Source of the DNA: Lineus longissimus
Taxonomy: Eukaryota > Nemertea > Pilidiophora > Heteronemertea > Lineidae
DNA length: 64,000 nucleotides
Assembly: GCF_910592395.1 (NCBI RefSeq)
Contig: NC_088323.1
Coordinates: 12,199,501-12,263,500 of the forward strand
Reading direction: 5' to 3'
Under the pieces are notes generated by a model that saw only the letters and a list, made by a program, of their open reading frames with translations, ran no database searches and was not told the DNA's origin. This document shows positions 1 through 9,772 of the stretch, piece by piece. The translations under genes were made by a program, and so were the position numbers. Each line of letters opens with the position of its first letter. The stretch's first letter is position 1.

Positions 1-1520
1 CATGTTTTGTATATATGGTGTACATTTCTTTTTATCTTTGGTAAATGTCAGGAGCCATTTTCTCTTGACAGGGGAATGTGTAACAGGTTCAATTTGAACA
101 GTTTGAAGAGTTTATTCCCCCTTTAAGTCTGCTATGACCAATGGTTTAGCTCAGGTTATTTTGGGCCTTCACGGTCCCTGAGCCTTATGTCATTTCATTG
201 TATGTGCTTTATCAGCTATTATTGTTTGTATAGTTTTCCTGGTCTACTGAGTTTCCCTCCAAATTCAGTTAGCCTTGGGATCCCGAACTGTGTACATGCA
301 TGTTGTAGACCTGGTCAGATGAGTTTAATATAAACATTTCTATATATTTGATTTCTTCCTTTTTCATCAACAATGTCACAAGGATTGGAACAGTGAATCT
401 GTGGACATGAAGACTGATATAATACAGTATTACATATTGTTGTACAAAACTTTACACGGCAATAGAAAAGATCAACCAGAATGTGTTCAAATGCCCTCAG
501 AATGATGGGCTTAACGGAATTTGGTAAAAACAACTTTCGAATGGAGTATTCTTTCTTCGCGAAAATTGAAGCGACGACCTCATTATTTATCGTAATTCAT
601 GCAGATCATCTGAGACTTGGTGATGTTGTGATATGTGTTCAAAATATTGGAAACTGCGGAAATTAGTTCCATTAGTATTGCTATTCTGCATGAGTTTATT
701 ATATCCATTGATTTTGACCGAACAAAGCACGAAAACTTTGTTTATTTATCAAACTGTATCGAGTGTTATCGAATCGAATGGATGTGTCGATCGTCGGAGC
801 GGATTGATATGTGATTGCATGAAAGGCGATATAGGTCTTTCATTTAGTTTGAGAAAGATGCGTGTTGATGCGTTAATGATAACTGAAAAATAATTTGACG
901 CTATTAGTGGTGTTGTTATTGCCATTTTTTGCATGGAATGATAGATCATGAGCTCTTATCGACGTATTCAACATTGAGGGAAAGTAGGTCCGTATTTGGC
1001 AAGACGCCAGCTATCGCACATGTTCACGAATTGATTAGCGCTGGTAAGATGTCTGAAGATTTTATCGCAATATAACTTTGATTTTCTGCCAGGCATTGGC
1101 CATAGGAACTCTTATTTGGCGGAGCAGATTGTAGTATGAATCCCATAGCATTGTAACGATACAACATGGTGCCGTTTCAGGCATAATACATCCGGTAAAT
1201 TTAGATCGCCGAAGACGTCGACAACGAAAACGAAACAATCGCAATCAATGCGAAAAATGGCGTTTTCTTGCACGTGTTGACTATTTCCTTGGAAGATCAC
1301 TTATCAGAAGACAACAGCTGAGCGCCAGGCCCGTGGGCCTCTTGTTGTCACAACACTTCATATATACTACGTAGTATTCATGTTACGCCATGAATGTACT
1401 GTTCAGCCTATTCCTGACGGACGGGTTCCATTACATTTTCATGTCGCATGCTGCATTGTTAACTCCCAATGTATGATAAGGCATTATGTCTTTGAATTTT
1501 ATCTGTTTCCTCCCCTGCAG
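1..1520. other. No recognised gene; presumed intron or upstream of HECT exons
   Basis: Only short frames without recognisable domains occur here. Positions 1315-1345 carry a repeat built around CAGGCCCGTGGGCC whose reverse complement reappears at 63610-63640 with one mismatch in 31 bases, so this stretch includes a dispersed element end. Earlier exons of the HECT gene could lie here or left of the window; I could not identify them. Confidence 0.4.
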
Positions 1521-2189
1521 GATTGGATACTCTGGGTGTACTTGGCCTAATGAGGAAATACCCTAACCAGTTCCGACCACTATTACTCCCTGGTGTGGAA
1601 GAGTTGTCCACAGACAGCATGATCGAAATGTTCGAGGTCCAGTTTAGCCCAGTTAGTTCCAACAGGCGGGAAATGGAAGAAAAGCTTTACTTGAACTGGA
1701 CATTTTACCTAAATGATGTTGAAGGTAGGTTATCAAATCCTCCATTGTTAGTAGGCAGTTCACTACACATTATGTTGAATTGGCATTTACAATAATGGTT
1801 TTCAACTGACTAATCCTATGATTGTTCAAGACCCATGTTGAGCTTTGTTGAGCCTAATGTGCTGACAAAATTACTATACATTTATTCTTGTTTCTGTTCT
1901 TAAAGCCAAGAGGGTAACGACGACAACGATTATTGATGAAGAAGATGTCACAATCACATTGGGCATGGTACTACAATTTGTTACCGGCAGCAGTACAGAA
2001 CCAGCAATTGGTTTCAGCGTCCAGCCTGAGGTAGCATTCAATCATGCTGCTCTCAGTATGTACCCAGTGGCCAATACATGCGGAAATACTTTGTCAATTC
2101 CAGTATTGCCTCAACTCGTGGATTTCGATAGATTCAAGGAAGTGTTCACTGCTTCTCTGGTAAATGCACAAGGATTTGGTTCCATCTAA
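1521..2189 (+). CDS. HECT E3 ubiquitin ligase-like, last two exons
   Basis: Two exons are seen: 1521-1724 (after TCCCCTGCAG, donor GTAGGT) and 1906-2189 (after TTCTTAAAG, stop TAA). The first ends with one base of a codon and the second supplies two, so the frame is kept. The product contains a VLQFVTGSS segment, then YPVANTCGNTLSIP and a C-terminal GFGSI. This is the end of a HECT C-lobe; the Cys in ANTC corresponds to the residue that forms the ubiquitin thioester. The upstream SNRREMEEKLYLNWTFYL segment resembles the divergent G2E3-like HECT proteins that are multicopy in many aquatic animals (established knowledge). The N-lobe and the start codon are not visible, so this is a partial gene or a captured fragment. 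No disabling change is seen in the visible part. Confidence 0.75.
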
Positions 2190-2360
2190 TGTCAAAAACC
2201 AGGGACATGTCATGGACCGTTGTCATTAATCGACATCTTGCGAATCTGTGTTCTGCATTTAAAATACTTGGTAACTAGTACCGGTAGCCTCTTTATGTTG
2301 TGTAGGTGTAGTGGATTATGTAGCATGCATTGTGCATAGTATTGGTACAGTGAATCATGT

Positions 2361-2525
2361 TTAAAGGACATCATAGGCGAGCAGATTCACCCGCTTAAAA
2401 ATGGCCACAACACTAGATGGCAGCACCATTCACACTGTACATGATGCATTGTGTGAGTGGTGCTGCCATCTAGTGTTGTGGCCCTTTTTAAGCGGGTGAA
2501 TCTGCTCGCCTATGATGTCCTTTAA
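2361..2525. mobile_element. Foldback MITE with TTAA ends
   Basis: A 165-bp near-perfect hairpin: arms of about 75 bp begin TTAAAGGACATCATAGGCGA and return as its reverse complement, with about two mismatches, around a loop near 2440. The palindrome runs into TTAA at both ends, the target duplication used by piggyBac and Kolobok elements. It lies 170 bp downstream of the HECT stop. Confidence 0.8.
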
Positions 2526-3354
2526 CCCAATATGGTATATCAATGAACCATTGCAAAAGGTGGCACTGACGAACAACTACGATCGTAATGCTAGAGATGT
2601 TCTGTTAGACATCGTCCTGGGCAGCGTTATTTGAGCATTACCATGTCACGACGAAAAATTTGATTATGTGTTACTGCAACCTTGGAGGACGCATATACCT
2701 AGTATATGCATAATGTACGTCTCTAAACCGTACTTTTTCCCAGCGCCATCTTTTGCCAAGCCGGTTCTTCATTGTGCAATGATCTTAAACAATGGCAACG
2801 TTACACAAAACTGTTTTCTATATGTATGTATCTATGTTAAATTTTATTCACGTTTATGTATGTATCTATGTTAAATTTTATTCACGTTTATGTATGTATC
2901 TATGTTAAATTTTATTCATGTTTATGTATGTATCTATGTTAAATTTTATTCACGTTTGTCATGATGACACAACACATTGTTTAACCATGGTAGTCAGCGT
3001 CAAGATAAAATCTAAAGCCAAGATAATGAGAAATTGGTTTCATGCATCTTGGCCCAGGGTATCAAATATTGTGAGCTTCATTTGTATGTTATAAGTTGGA
3101 TATCCTAAAATTCTGTGATGATACATGTCTACATCACAATGCAGTTCTCATGTAGTGAATTATGTTGAATAACTGAATATGTTATATCAGGTATTGTGTA
3201 CGCTACTCAACAAATATTGCTGGTTTCATCTTTTGTGATTTTTGGCTTGAGCATGGTAGACCGTGGCTCCTGTTGTAGTTATTAGTGAGGTTAAGAAACA
3301 GCCCGCTAACACTATTAAAGGCAAATGCTTTTTTTGTACATGACACTCTGTACA
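2526..3354. other. Intergenic; only a minisatellite recognised
   Basis: No coding segment is recognised. The stretch contains the 34-bp tandem repeat at 2821-2956 listed separately; the rest is unique-looking AT-rich DNA up to the pogo element. Confidence 0.4.
2821..2956. repeat. 34-bp tandem repeat, four copies
   Basis: The unit TATGTATGTATCTATGTTAA plus ATTTTATTCACGTT is repeated four times head to tail with one substitution (CATGTT for CACGTT in copy 3). The very low divergence suggests a recent expansion. Confidence 0.85.
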
Positions 3355-3356
3355 TA

Positions 3357-5579
3357 CAGTGAGTACTTAGTTAACTGGTGCTGGTCTAAAATTTTCTAAG
3401 TCCATAATAGGTCATTATAATATGCATTTTAGGCCCAGATGGGTTGTGCAGGGCCTACATTCCTTTTGAGAAGCATGAATGGGCTAATAATGACAACTTG
3501 AGCCTACTGCACATGTCGGCATTGATACCTATTGACTATGATCACTTTCATCAAGTACTCAGAAAGTTTTAATAGCTTGAAATCCGACATGCAGAAAGTC
3601 CATCCAAGACTACGATCACTGGCCAGTGCTTTTCATGGAAAATGAATGTCGTTACAAGCTTTTTACAGGGTAAACCCTAAAAAAAGTGGCATTTGAATCA
3701 GGGAGGGGATGTGAGATTTTTGCCCAAAAGTTTAACTTGGGGGGTAAAGTAACTAACACTTACATAACCGATGCCATTAACAACATTTACTTATTCACTA
3801 CTTTGCACTACAACTGTTTTACAATTCCAAGTTGTCGTCAAAATTTAAGTTATCATCATCATTATCGGAGTCTGACAATTCGTTTTCACCAAGCAACAAA
3901 TCATCTGCAACATCATCACGATAATGACCATCTGGTTGAGGTGTTAAGCCAGCCACTTGAAATGACTTAGCCGCAGACTCAGGAGCTACATCATTCCATG
4001 CTCTACTTATAATGCCGAGTACATCCTGTAATGTAATTTTGCGGCAATTTCCGTCAGCCTCAGTTGCATCACATTTCCATAACTTCCAATACTTTCGCAT
4101 TATAGCTTTAAATCCCCTCATAATAGTGAGATCTAACGGCTGAGCCAGCAATGTACACCTAGCAGGAATATTGTCTAACAGTATGCCTGCTTCAACCATT
4201 GGGTAACAGAAATCCTCTGCTTGATGCGGTCGGAATCTGTCCAAAAGCAGAAGGATGTCATTAAAGTCAAAATCGCCAATGTAAGGGAAAAGAACATTGT
4301 CCAACCAATGTTGCAGTGTCTCTCCATTCTCCCAACCAGACCTCGAGGATGTGACCCGTACGTTATCTGGAATGTTGTTCAAATCTCTAATCTGACGCAC
4401 GAAGCCCGGCTGCCTGAAAACAACATGAGCAGGCGTTTTTTCTCCGTTGGAGCCAACTGTCAATCCAACGGTGCACCCGAGTTTGGCATTTCCTCGCGAT
4501 GTTTTCACATTTACATCTACTGTACCTCTGGTCTCAGCTGTATACATCGGAGGGAAGTCCAACTGAGCAAACGTTTCGTTAAAGTTCAAGAGCGTGTGGA
4601 CATGGTTGTCAGCTACAGTTTGCCTAACGCCAGTCTGAAATTCTCTCACTCTCTGTGGTGCATCAGCCGGTACAGTGGTGGAATCTTTCGTTTTACGGCG
4701 GAAAACAATCTTTTTCCGTTTCACAAAATTTGTAACCCAACCCACTGATGCAGAAAACTGGGACCTTTCGGGGCGACGTGCTGCAATGTCCTCAAGTTCA
4801 TTGTGTGGGAGTTGGCCCCACCAGTTCTGAAATTCAATCGTTGCATCATTAACAATGTCCGACCGAGAAACGGGCAGGGCAATATTCCTCCGTTCTTGAA
4901 AATGCTGGTGCACGATATTCTCAACTTCCGGCCAACAACCATCATGGTCGGTTCTGACTCGCCGGCGTTCTGCATTTTCCTCCACTTGATCCGTCATTTC
5001 ATCGATGTTCTGTATCCATCTCCTGAGCGTTGTTGGGGATAGTCGATAGCGCCTAGCATACTCATTGACATTTAGAATGCGGCCATGTTCAATTGCTGTT
5101 TGGCAATCCAAGGCATGTCGCAGCCTGGCTTCAACAGTGTAACTGTTACATCGTCGAGGGAGACCAACTGCTGCAGCACCATTCTGCTGATCGGCATCAT
5201 CATCATCATCATCATCATCATTGCCAGCATCCATCATAGACTGACACATGACAAAGAGCGAAAGCATCAGCAGTAACAACAACGTTGTGTTCCTCATGAT
5301 TTGAACTTTCTACAGGAATGACCAATATGATTGTTAGGGTAAAGGGCCTAGGAAATTACACAACTGCAATTGCCTTTCATACCAACCATTGATTGATAAA
5401 ATTGGCCACAGAAGACCAGATCGAGAAATGAACATGTAATCAAAACTCTGTCATTTTCTTCATTGAAATGTGATTAGTATAGGCCCTACATGGTCGTAAA
5501 TCGACAATATCCCATTCTGGGCCTCTATTAGTGACTTAGAAAATTTTAGACCAAGCACCAGTTAACTAAGTAGTCACTG
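3357..5579 (-). mobile_element. Pogo/jerky-type DNA transposon, both ends present
   Basis: Terminal inverted repeats of about 50 bp are seen: the left end CAGTGAGTACTTAGTTAACT and the right end reading CAGTGACTACTTAGTTAACT on the minus strand, both continuing into a TCTAAAATTTTCTAAGTC segment. Each end is flanked by TA (3355-3356 and 5580-5581), the duplication expected for the Tc1/mariner-pogo superfamily. The 2223-bp element contains one long minus-strand gene (3819-5297). The ends differ at only a few positions, so the insertion is fairly young. Confidence 0.9.
3819..5297 (-). CDS. Pogo/jerky-like transposase, 492 codons
   Basis: Single-exon protein for cut-and-paste transposition, inside matching terminal repeats. 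The order seen is an Asp-rich tract from an ATC microsatellite (residues about 26-34), a CENP-B type helix-turn-helix (NVNEYARRYRLSPTTLRRW), a Tc5-like second HTH (SASVGWVTNFVKRKK), then a DDE_1-type core with NFNETFAQLDFPP, LLLLDRFRPHQ and LLAQPLDLTIMRGFKA. The tail is acidic. Family members have Asp at the third position of the first motif (N-x-D-E/Q-T); here the codon is AAC, Asn, so the first catalytic acid looks lost by one base change. The frame is otherwise open. The first 21 residues are hydrophobic, but a later Met (MMDAG) before the Asp tract may be the real start. Confidence 0.88.
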   Translation of the reverse strand: MRNTTLLLLLMLSLFVMCQSMMDAGNDDDDDDDDADQQNGAAAVGLPRRCNSYTVEARLRHALDCQTAIEHGRILNVNEYARRYRLSPTTLRRWIQNIDEMTDQVEENAERRRVRTDHDGCWPEVENIVHQHFQERRNIALPVSRSDIVNDATIEFQNWWGQLPHNELEDIAARRPERSQFSASVGWVTNFVKRKKIVFRRKTKDSTTVPADAPQRVREFQTGVRQTVADNHVHTLLNFNETFAQLDFPPMYTAETRGTVDVNVKTSRGNAKLGCTVGLTVGSNGEKTPAHVVFRQPGFVRQIRDLNNIPDNVRVTSSRSGWENGETLQHWLDNVLFPYIGDFDFNDILLLLDRFRPHQAEDFCYPMVEAGILLDNIPARCTLLAQPLDLTIMRGFKAIMRKYWKLWKCDATEADGNCRKITLQDVLGIISRAWNDVAPESAAKSFQVAGLTPQPDGHYRDDVADDLLLGENELSDSDNDDDNLNFDDNLEL

Positions 5580-5581
5580 TA

Positions 5582-5877
5582 TATCTACCTCTATGTAATG
5601 ACACCTTGGATAGTGAATTTCTGTCCGGTCTGAATCGTTGGTTTCCAGGTGGCTAAAGTCGAAAACACGTACCGGTATACATTATAAACTGCTATAGTAC
5701 CTTTTATTTGTTCATCATATTTGACGGTACATGACATAAATGACACGGGTTTTACAAGGTCAAGAATGAACTACCAGGTTTTTTAATAAAGAGATTTTAT
5801 TTCAATCAAGATTTGTCTCCATTTTTATTTCTCTGTTGACACTTTCCCACAAGGGATTTGTGAAACACTCACCCACA
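5582..5877. other. No gene seen
   Basis: A short AT-rich spacer between the pogo element and the foldback cluster, with no recognisable coding or structural feature. Confidence 0.4.
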
Positions 5878-6313
5878 AGGCACAGTAGGCCTATAGGCCG
5901 AGCTATATGGCAGGCAGAATGTCCAGATATTCAATTAGTTCTTTTGAGAATAACCATGCCCTTTGCATGAAATAACCGTGTCTTTTGGCCAAAAAACGTT
6001 TTTTGGCCAAAAGACACGGTTATTTCTCAAAAGACATGGTTATTCTCAAAAAACTTAGTTTATTGAATAACTGGACATTCCGCCTGCCATAGAGCTAGGA
6101 CAGCTGACGTCAGCCAGCCAACACTAAAAAATGTCACTCGGTACACCTCAGTAGGCATCGATTTACACATCCTCATATACATATACGTGTACTTAGGACC
6201 TATCAAAATACACGTGAACTATGAGGATGCGTTAATGCCGAGTGACATACTATATTTTTAGCATAAGTGGACGTTAGCTGTCCTACTTGTAGCTCAGCCT
6301 ATACTGTGCCCCT
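5878..6313. mobile_element. Outer foldback MITE interrupted by another MITE
   Basis: The left arm (GGCACAGTAGGCCTATAGG, then GAGCTAGGACAGCTGACG and ATGTCACTCGG after the nested insertion) pairs with the right arm (CCGAGTGACAT, CGTTAGCTGTCCTA, TAGCTCAGCCTATACTGTGCC). Without the inner 186-bp insertion and one duplicated hexamer the element would be about 245 bp. The arms are more diverged than those of the inner element, so the outer element is older. The target duplication is not clear. Confidence 0.7.
5906..6091. mobile_element. Nested 186-bp hairpin MITE with GAGCTA duplication
   Basis: The element begins TATGGCAGGC and ends GCCTGCCATA, and is almost entirely a hairpin centred near 6000 (CCAAAAAACG/TTTTTTGG). 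It is flanked on both sides by GAGCTA (5900-5905 and 6092-6097), a perfect 6-bp target duplication inside the arm of the outer MITE. This fixes the order of insertion. Confidence 0.85.
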
Positions 6314-6429
6314 TTAATACTCTTTTACAAAATTTGTGGTGTTCTTAGAAGTACCCAGTATGTACGTACAAGAAACTGAAACATGAAATTGACACTTGGA
6401 AAAGAAAAGCTACAGTGTACTTCATGACA

Positions 6430-8117
6430 TTACTCCACCTCTGGTCGATTGCTGATGAACTGCATTATGCGAGCAATAACGGCCCTATAAACATCAATAC
6501 CAAAATTATCACTGTCAGCCATAGGATTTATTTCAATTAACAGCATCTGGTGTTCAGTTTCAGTAAGTGGATTGAGAAGATGAGGGACTACAACATTGTT
6601 CGGCCAGTGTTCATCTGCTTCTGCTTCTTCAGCAGGAATGGGCCCTTCAGCATCTATTCCATACCCTTCTACACTGTCTGGGTCAGCATCTGTAATATTG
6701 TGAGCTGCCAAATGTATGTGGTTTTCCATTACATCACGAACTGCCAACTGTCCTTGATTTCTTGCTGCAAGCATACCATTAACCCAAAGCTGTATCGGAG
6801 ACCTTTGTTGCTCTGTTCGCAAACCATGAAAGTTCCATGATTGATGAAATGAATGGAGAGCTTGTCTGATACGAGGAAGGAATGTAAAATGCAAAGCAAA
6901 AACATGAATGTTAGAACTTGGATCCAACTCATCCTCTTCTTCCAAGAAATAAAATAGACTGTAATATGTATGCAACACACAGCGAAATGTATCTCGCCAC
7001 AATCTTTCAATACGCTGGTTGTGCACCGACCTACCAGCAATGAAACTGCCTCGATCATTGCCCCTTCTCTCTATCATAAAACGAGCCACATCATAGTTCT
7101 CTTTGCCTTTGTCACCTCGCACCCGAGAAGGACAACCATAGTTATCAACTTCAGTGGAAAATATACCTAAAACAGTCTCTGCACAATTGTTATCTGCACA
7201 ATGGAGATAAATTATAAGTCTTGAAAATCCATCAATGCAGCCATGCACGACAAACTGCCAACGAATCAGACTATGATGACTGTCCATGTGCCACAGAGAA
7301 TTTGGCCCAGGAACGGAATACCTTCGGCGGCTGACAACCGCACCCCATAGCAAGCCAGCACCTATTGGGTCTATCCTATGTACAGAATTCCGTACCCTGG
7401 CCTGTTGAACAACAAGTCCCTGGCTCCGCAGATTTCCTTGAATCATTGTGACACCAATATTGGGATTCTGACTATGTTGGTTATCAAAGAGTCTAAATCG
7501 TCATCGCTTATTTAGGAAAATCTTGCTTGTCGATCTATCCCATACTCATTGCAACGTCTGTAAATTGTCCACCTGCTGACACCAAACATACGTGCTATAG
7601 AAGCGAGGCTGTTACCAACTCCTTGTAGCGAAAGGATCTGTGATGGATCAATGAATAATGAGGGTCTTTCCTGCTGACGACAGTCGTGGGTTTGAGTCAT
7701 AGGCATATCATCCATCTCATCAATGTTATGACTTTGCCTCGTCACCACCATGGGCATGATGGGGGGCATGGGCAGGTTTATGGCGGCACTTACAATGATA
7801 TCATCACCACGATGATGGGTCCTTGTGGTAGTATTCGACAGTGAATTCGTCCATAGATAAAGCAAATTGTTGACCTGCCTATGCAACGCACTCGTATTCG
7901 CCAAAAATAACTGGAATGAATCAGCTGATGCAGCCCGTTCGGGTTGTGTCCTTAAAAGTTCTGCGTGTGGTAGAAGCTGTCCATGCACAGTATGTAGTGT
8001 GCGAGCATGGCCTTGTAAACGCAGAATAACGTCTTCTACTTCACCACGATCTACGGTCCCACAATGGCGCTCACAGTGCGCAGTAAAGCACCTAAAGACT
8101 CGCAGAACTGTAACCAT
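6430..8117 (-). pseudogene. Integrase-core (rve-like) transposase, two broken pieces
   Basis: Two minus-strand frames, 8117-7512 and 7446-6430, make one protein. The upstream frame ends in a helix-turn-helix (GNSLASIARMFGVSRWTIYRR). The downstream frame carries an integrase core with acids in [16 protein letters not shown] and [10 protein letters not shown] (a D-D-E arrangement), then a C-terminal region with [12 protein letters not shown]. Between them are one in-frame TAA and one frame change within about 65 bp, so this copy is disabled. The arrangement matches a family of single-integrase proteins scattered in cnidarian, lancelet and fish genomes; assignment to the IS3EU group is my inference. 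Terminal repeats were not located. An acidic linker rich in Asp and Glu follows the core. Confidence 0.8.
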
Positions 8118-8209
8118 TGTTCAGTACTATTGACCTGACCACGAGCTACACTGATTAGGCTTTTAGAACCTAATAAAAATACTAAAATGACAAAAAACAC
8201 AAATTTTTG

Positions 8210-8222
8210 AACGGCAGCCATT
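8210..8222 (-). promoter_or_regulatory. YY1-like motif upstream of integrase gene
   Basis: On the minus strand this reads CAAAATGGCTGCC, close to the AANATGGCGGC element bound by YY1, about 95 bp upstream of the integrase-gene ATG. Similar sequence occurs at about 10228, 15297 and 61392. Functional status is inferred only. Confidence 0.3.
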
Positions 8223-8225
8223 TTG

Positions 8226-9060
8226 TTAGTTTGTCACGTGACTACGATTGACCAATCAAAATTGAATAGAAATCTACGAAAAATCGAATGACATATTCAA
8301 TTTTAAATCGAATGGTCTATTCGATTTTAAATCGGATGACCTATTCGATTTAAATCGAATGAGTATTCGATTTCTAAATCAAATGGTCTTATTCGATTCT
8401 GCTCCTATTCCATTCGATTCTAATTGGTTGCTAGTTTGTCACGTGACTATGATTGACCAATCAAAATCGAATAGAAATCTACACAAAATCGAATGACATA
8501 TTCGGTTTTAAATCGAATAAAATCTGATGATAATTCGATTTTAAAATCAAAAGACCCATTCGATTTCAAATCGAATATATGAAATCGAATAATACTAAAA
8601 TCTAATTCATATATTCGATTTGAAATCGAATTTACATTTGATTTAAATATCAAATCGAATAGTGCATTCGATTTTGAAATCGAATAGCTATTCGATTTCA
8701 AAATCGTATATACTTCTTATTTGATTCTGAAATTGAATATACTTTGATTAAATTGAAAGATTTGGTGTAATTAAAATCGAAAATGCTTCGTTTTTTGACC
8801 AGTTAATGCGATATATTTTAATCTGATTTTGATCTATTTCTTTCACCTTTTGATTTTTTCTAAGTTATATTCGATTATGAATTCATAGTGTTTGATTTGA
8901 TATACAACAAGAACAGTATTTTTTGTTGATAAATGTTTGAAAAAAATCGAATGAATATGCAAAAAAATCAAATGATTGAGGGAAGAATCGAACAAAGTTG
9001 ATTAAAATCGAATAGATAGGCACAAAAATCGAATTTTAATTGCAATGTTGCTCAAATCGA
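8226..9060. repeat. ATTCGATT/AATCGAAT-rich palindromic array
   Basis: About 800 bp are dominated by the octamer ATTCGATT and its reverse complement AATCGAAT, often as palindromes of the form ATTCGATTTNAAATCGAAT with degenerate spacing. A longer module starting AGTTTGTCACGTGACTA occurs twice (about 8229 and 8433), each time followed by GACCAATCAAAATNGAATAG, so the array partly grew by duplication of about 200 bp. No coding potential is evident. Confidence 0.75.
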
Positions 9061-9085
9061 ATTTTGCTACAAAAAACATGCCATA

Positions 9086-9556
9086 GGCAAGGAAGGACAA
9101 GGCCATGGGGGAGGTCCGAATGGAGGAGATGGATAACGAGTTGCTCAAGGGCAAGGAAGGACAAGGCCATGGGGGAGGTCCGAATGGAGGAGATGGATAA
9201 CGAGTTGCTGCCAAGGGCAAGGAAGGACAAGGCCATGGGGGAAGTCCGAACGGAGGAGATGGATAAGGAGTTGCTGCCAAGGGCAAGGAAGGACAAGGCC
9301 ATGGGGAGGTCCGAACGGAGGAGATGGATAACGAGTCGCAGCCAAGGAAGAACAAGGCGAAGGGGGAGGTCCGAACGGAGGAGATGGATAACGAATTGCA
9401 GCCAAAGAAGGACAAGGCCAAGGGGAGGTCCAAACGGAGGAGATGGAATCGGATAATGAGTCACAGCCAAGGAAGGACAAGGTCAAGGGGGAGGTCCGAA
9501 CGGAGGAGATGGATAACGAGTCGCAGCCAAGGAAGGACAAGGCCAAGGTGGGAGTC
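9086..9556 (+). repeat. 60-bp-class coding tandem repeat, seven copies
   Basis: Copies of GAGGTCCGAACGGAGGAGAT plus GGATAACGAGT..CAAGGAAGGACAAGGCCA start near 9111, 9175, 9241, 9306, 9366, 9425 and 9491. Spacings are 59-66 bp and not all multiples of three. A G run before each copy has four or five bases, so successive copies fall in different plus-strand frames. The repeated peptide is KDKAKGEVRTEEMDNESQPR-like. Confidence 0.85.
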
Positions 9557-9772
9557 GACAGAAGTCCTAATGTTGATGATAAGCTAAGTCAGGAACGTCA
9601 CAATAAAGCGTTGCAGAAGGAACTAAAGAAGAGAACTCCCAAGGAAAGGGTCGTCGAAGAGCTGTTCAGGAAGGGGTCAAAAGCTCGGATTGAGTGGATT
9701 CATGATTTGGATGGAGGAACGCGAGCAAAGTATGTTCTCCTGACATACCCTTGCTATTCGACTGCCAGCTAT
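9443..9772 (+). CDS. Possible exon: repeat end plus basic domain
   Basis: Unrecognised. The last two tandem copies are in frame with a non-repetitive tail of about 65 residues rich in Lys, Arg and Glu (KELKKRTPKERVVEELFRKG, then ARIEWIHDLDGGTRAKYVLL), and the frame meets a good donor, AGCTAT|GTAAGT, at 9772/9773. That pattern suggests a real exon of a multi-exon gene whose repeat part has been scrambled by copy-length changes. No acceptor or downstream exon was found. It may equally be a pseudogene fragment. Confidence 0.35.

Noticed and set aside
5234-5297. Signal peptide on the pogo transposase (MRNTTLLLLLMLSLF)
   Set aside because: A secreted transposase makes no sense. More likely translation starts at a downstream Met, and the upstream codons are untranslated or fortuitous.
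9002-9546. Leu/Ser/Pro-rich minus-strand frames over the 9.1-9.5 kb repeat
   Set aside because: The only splice-supported, non-repetitive extension is on the plus strand.
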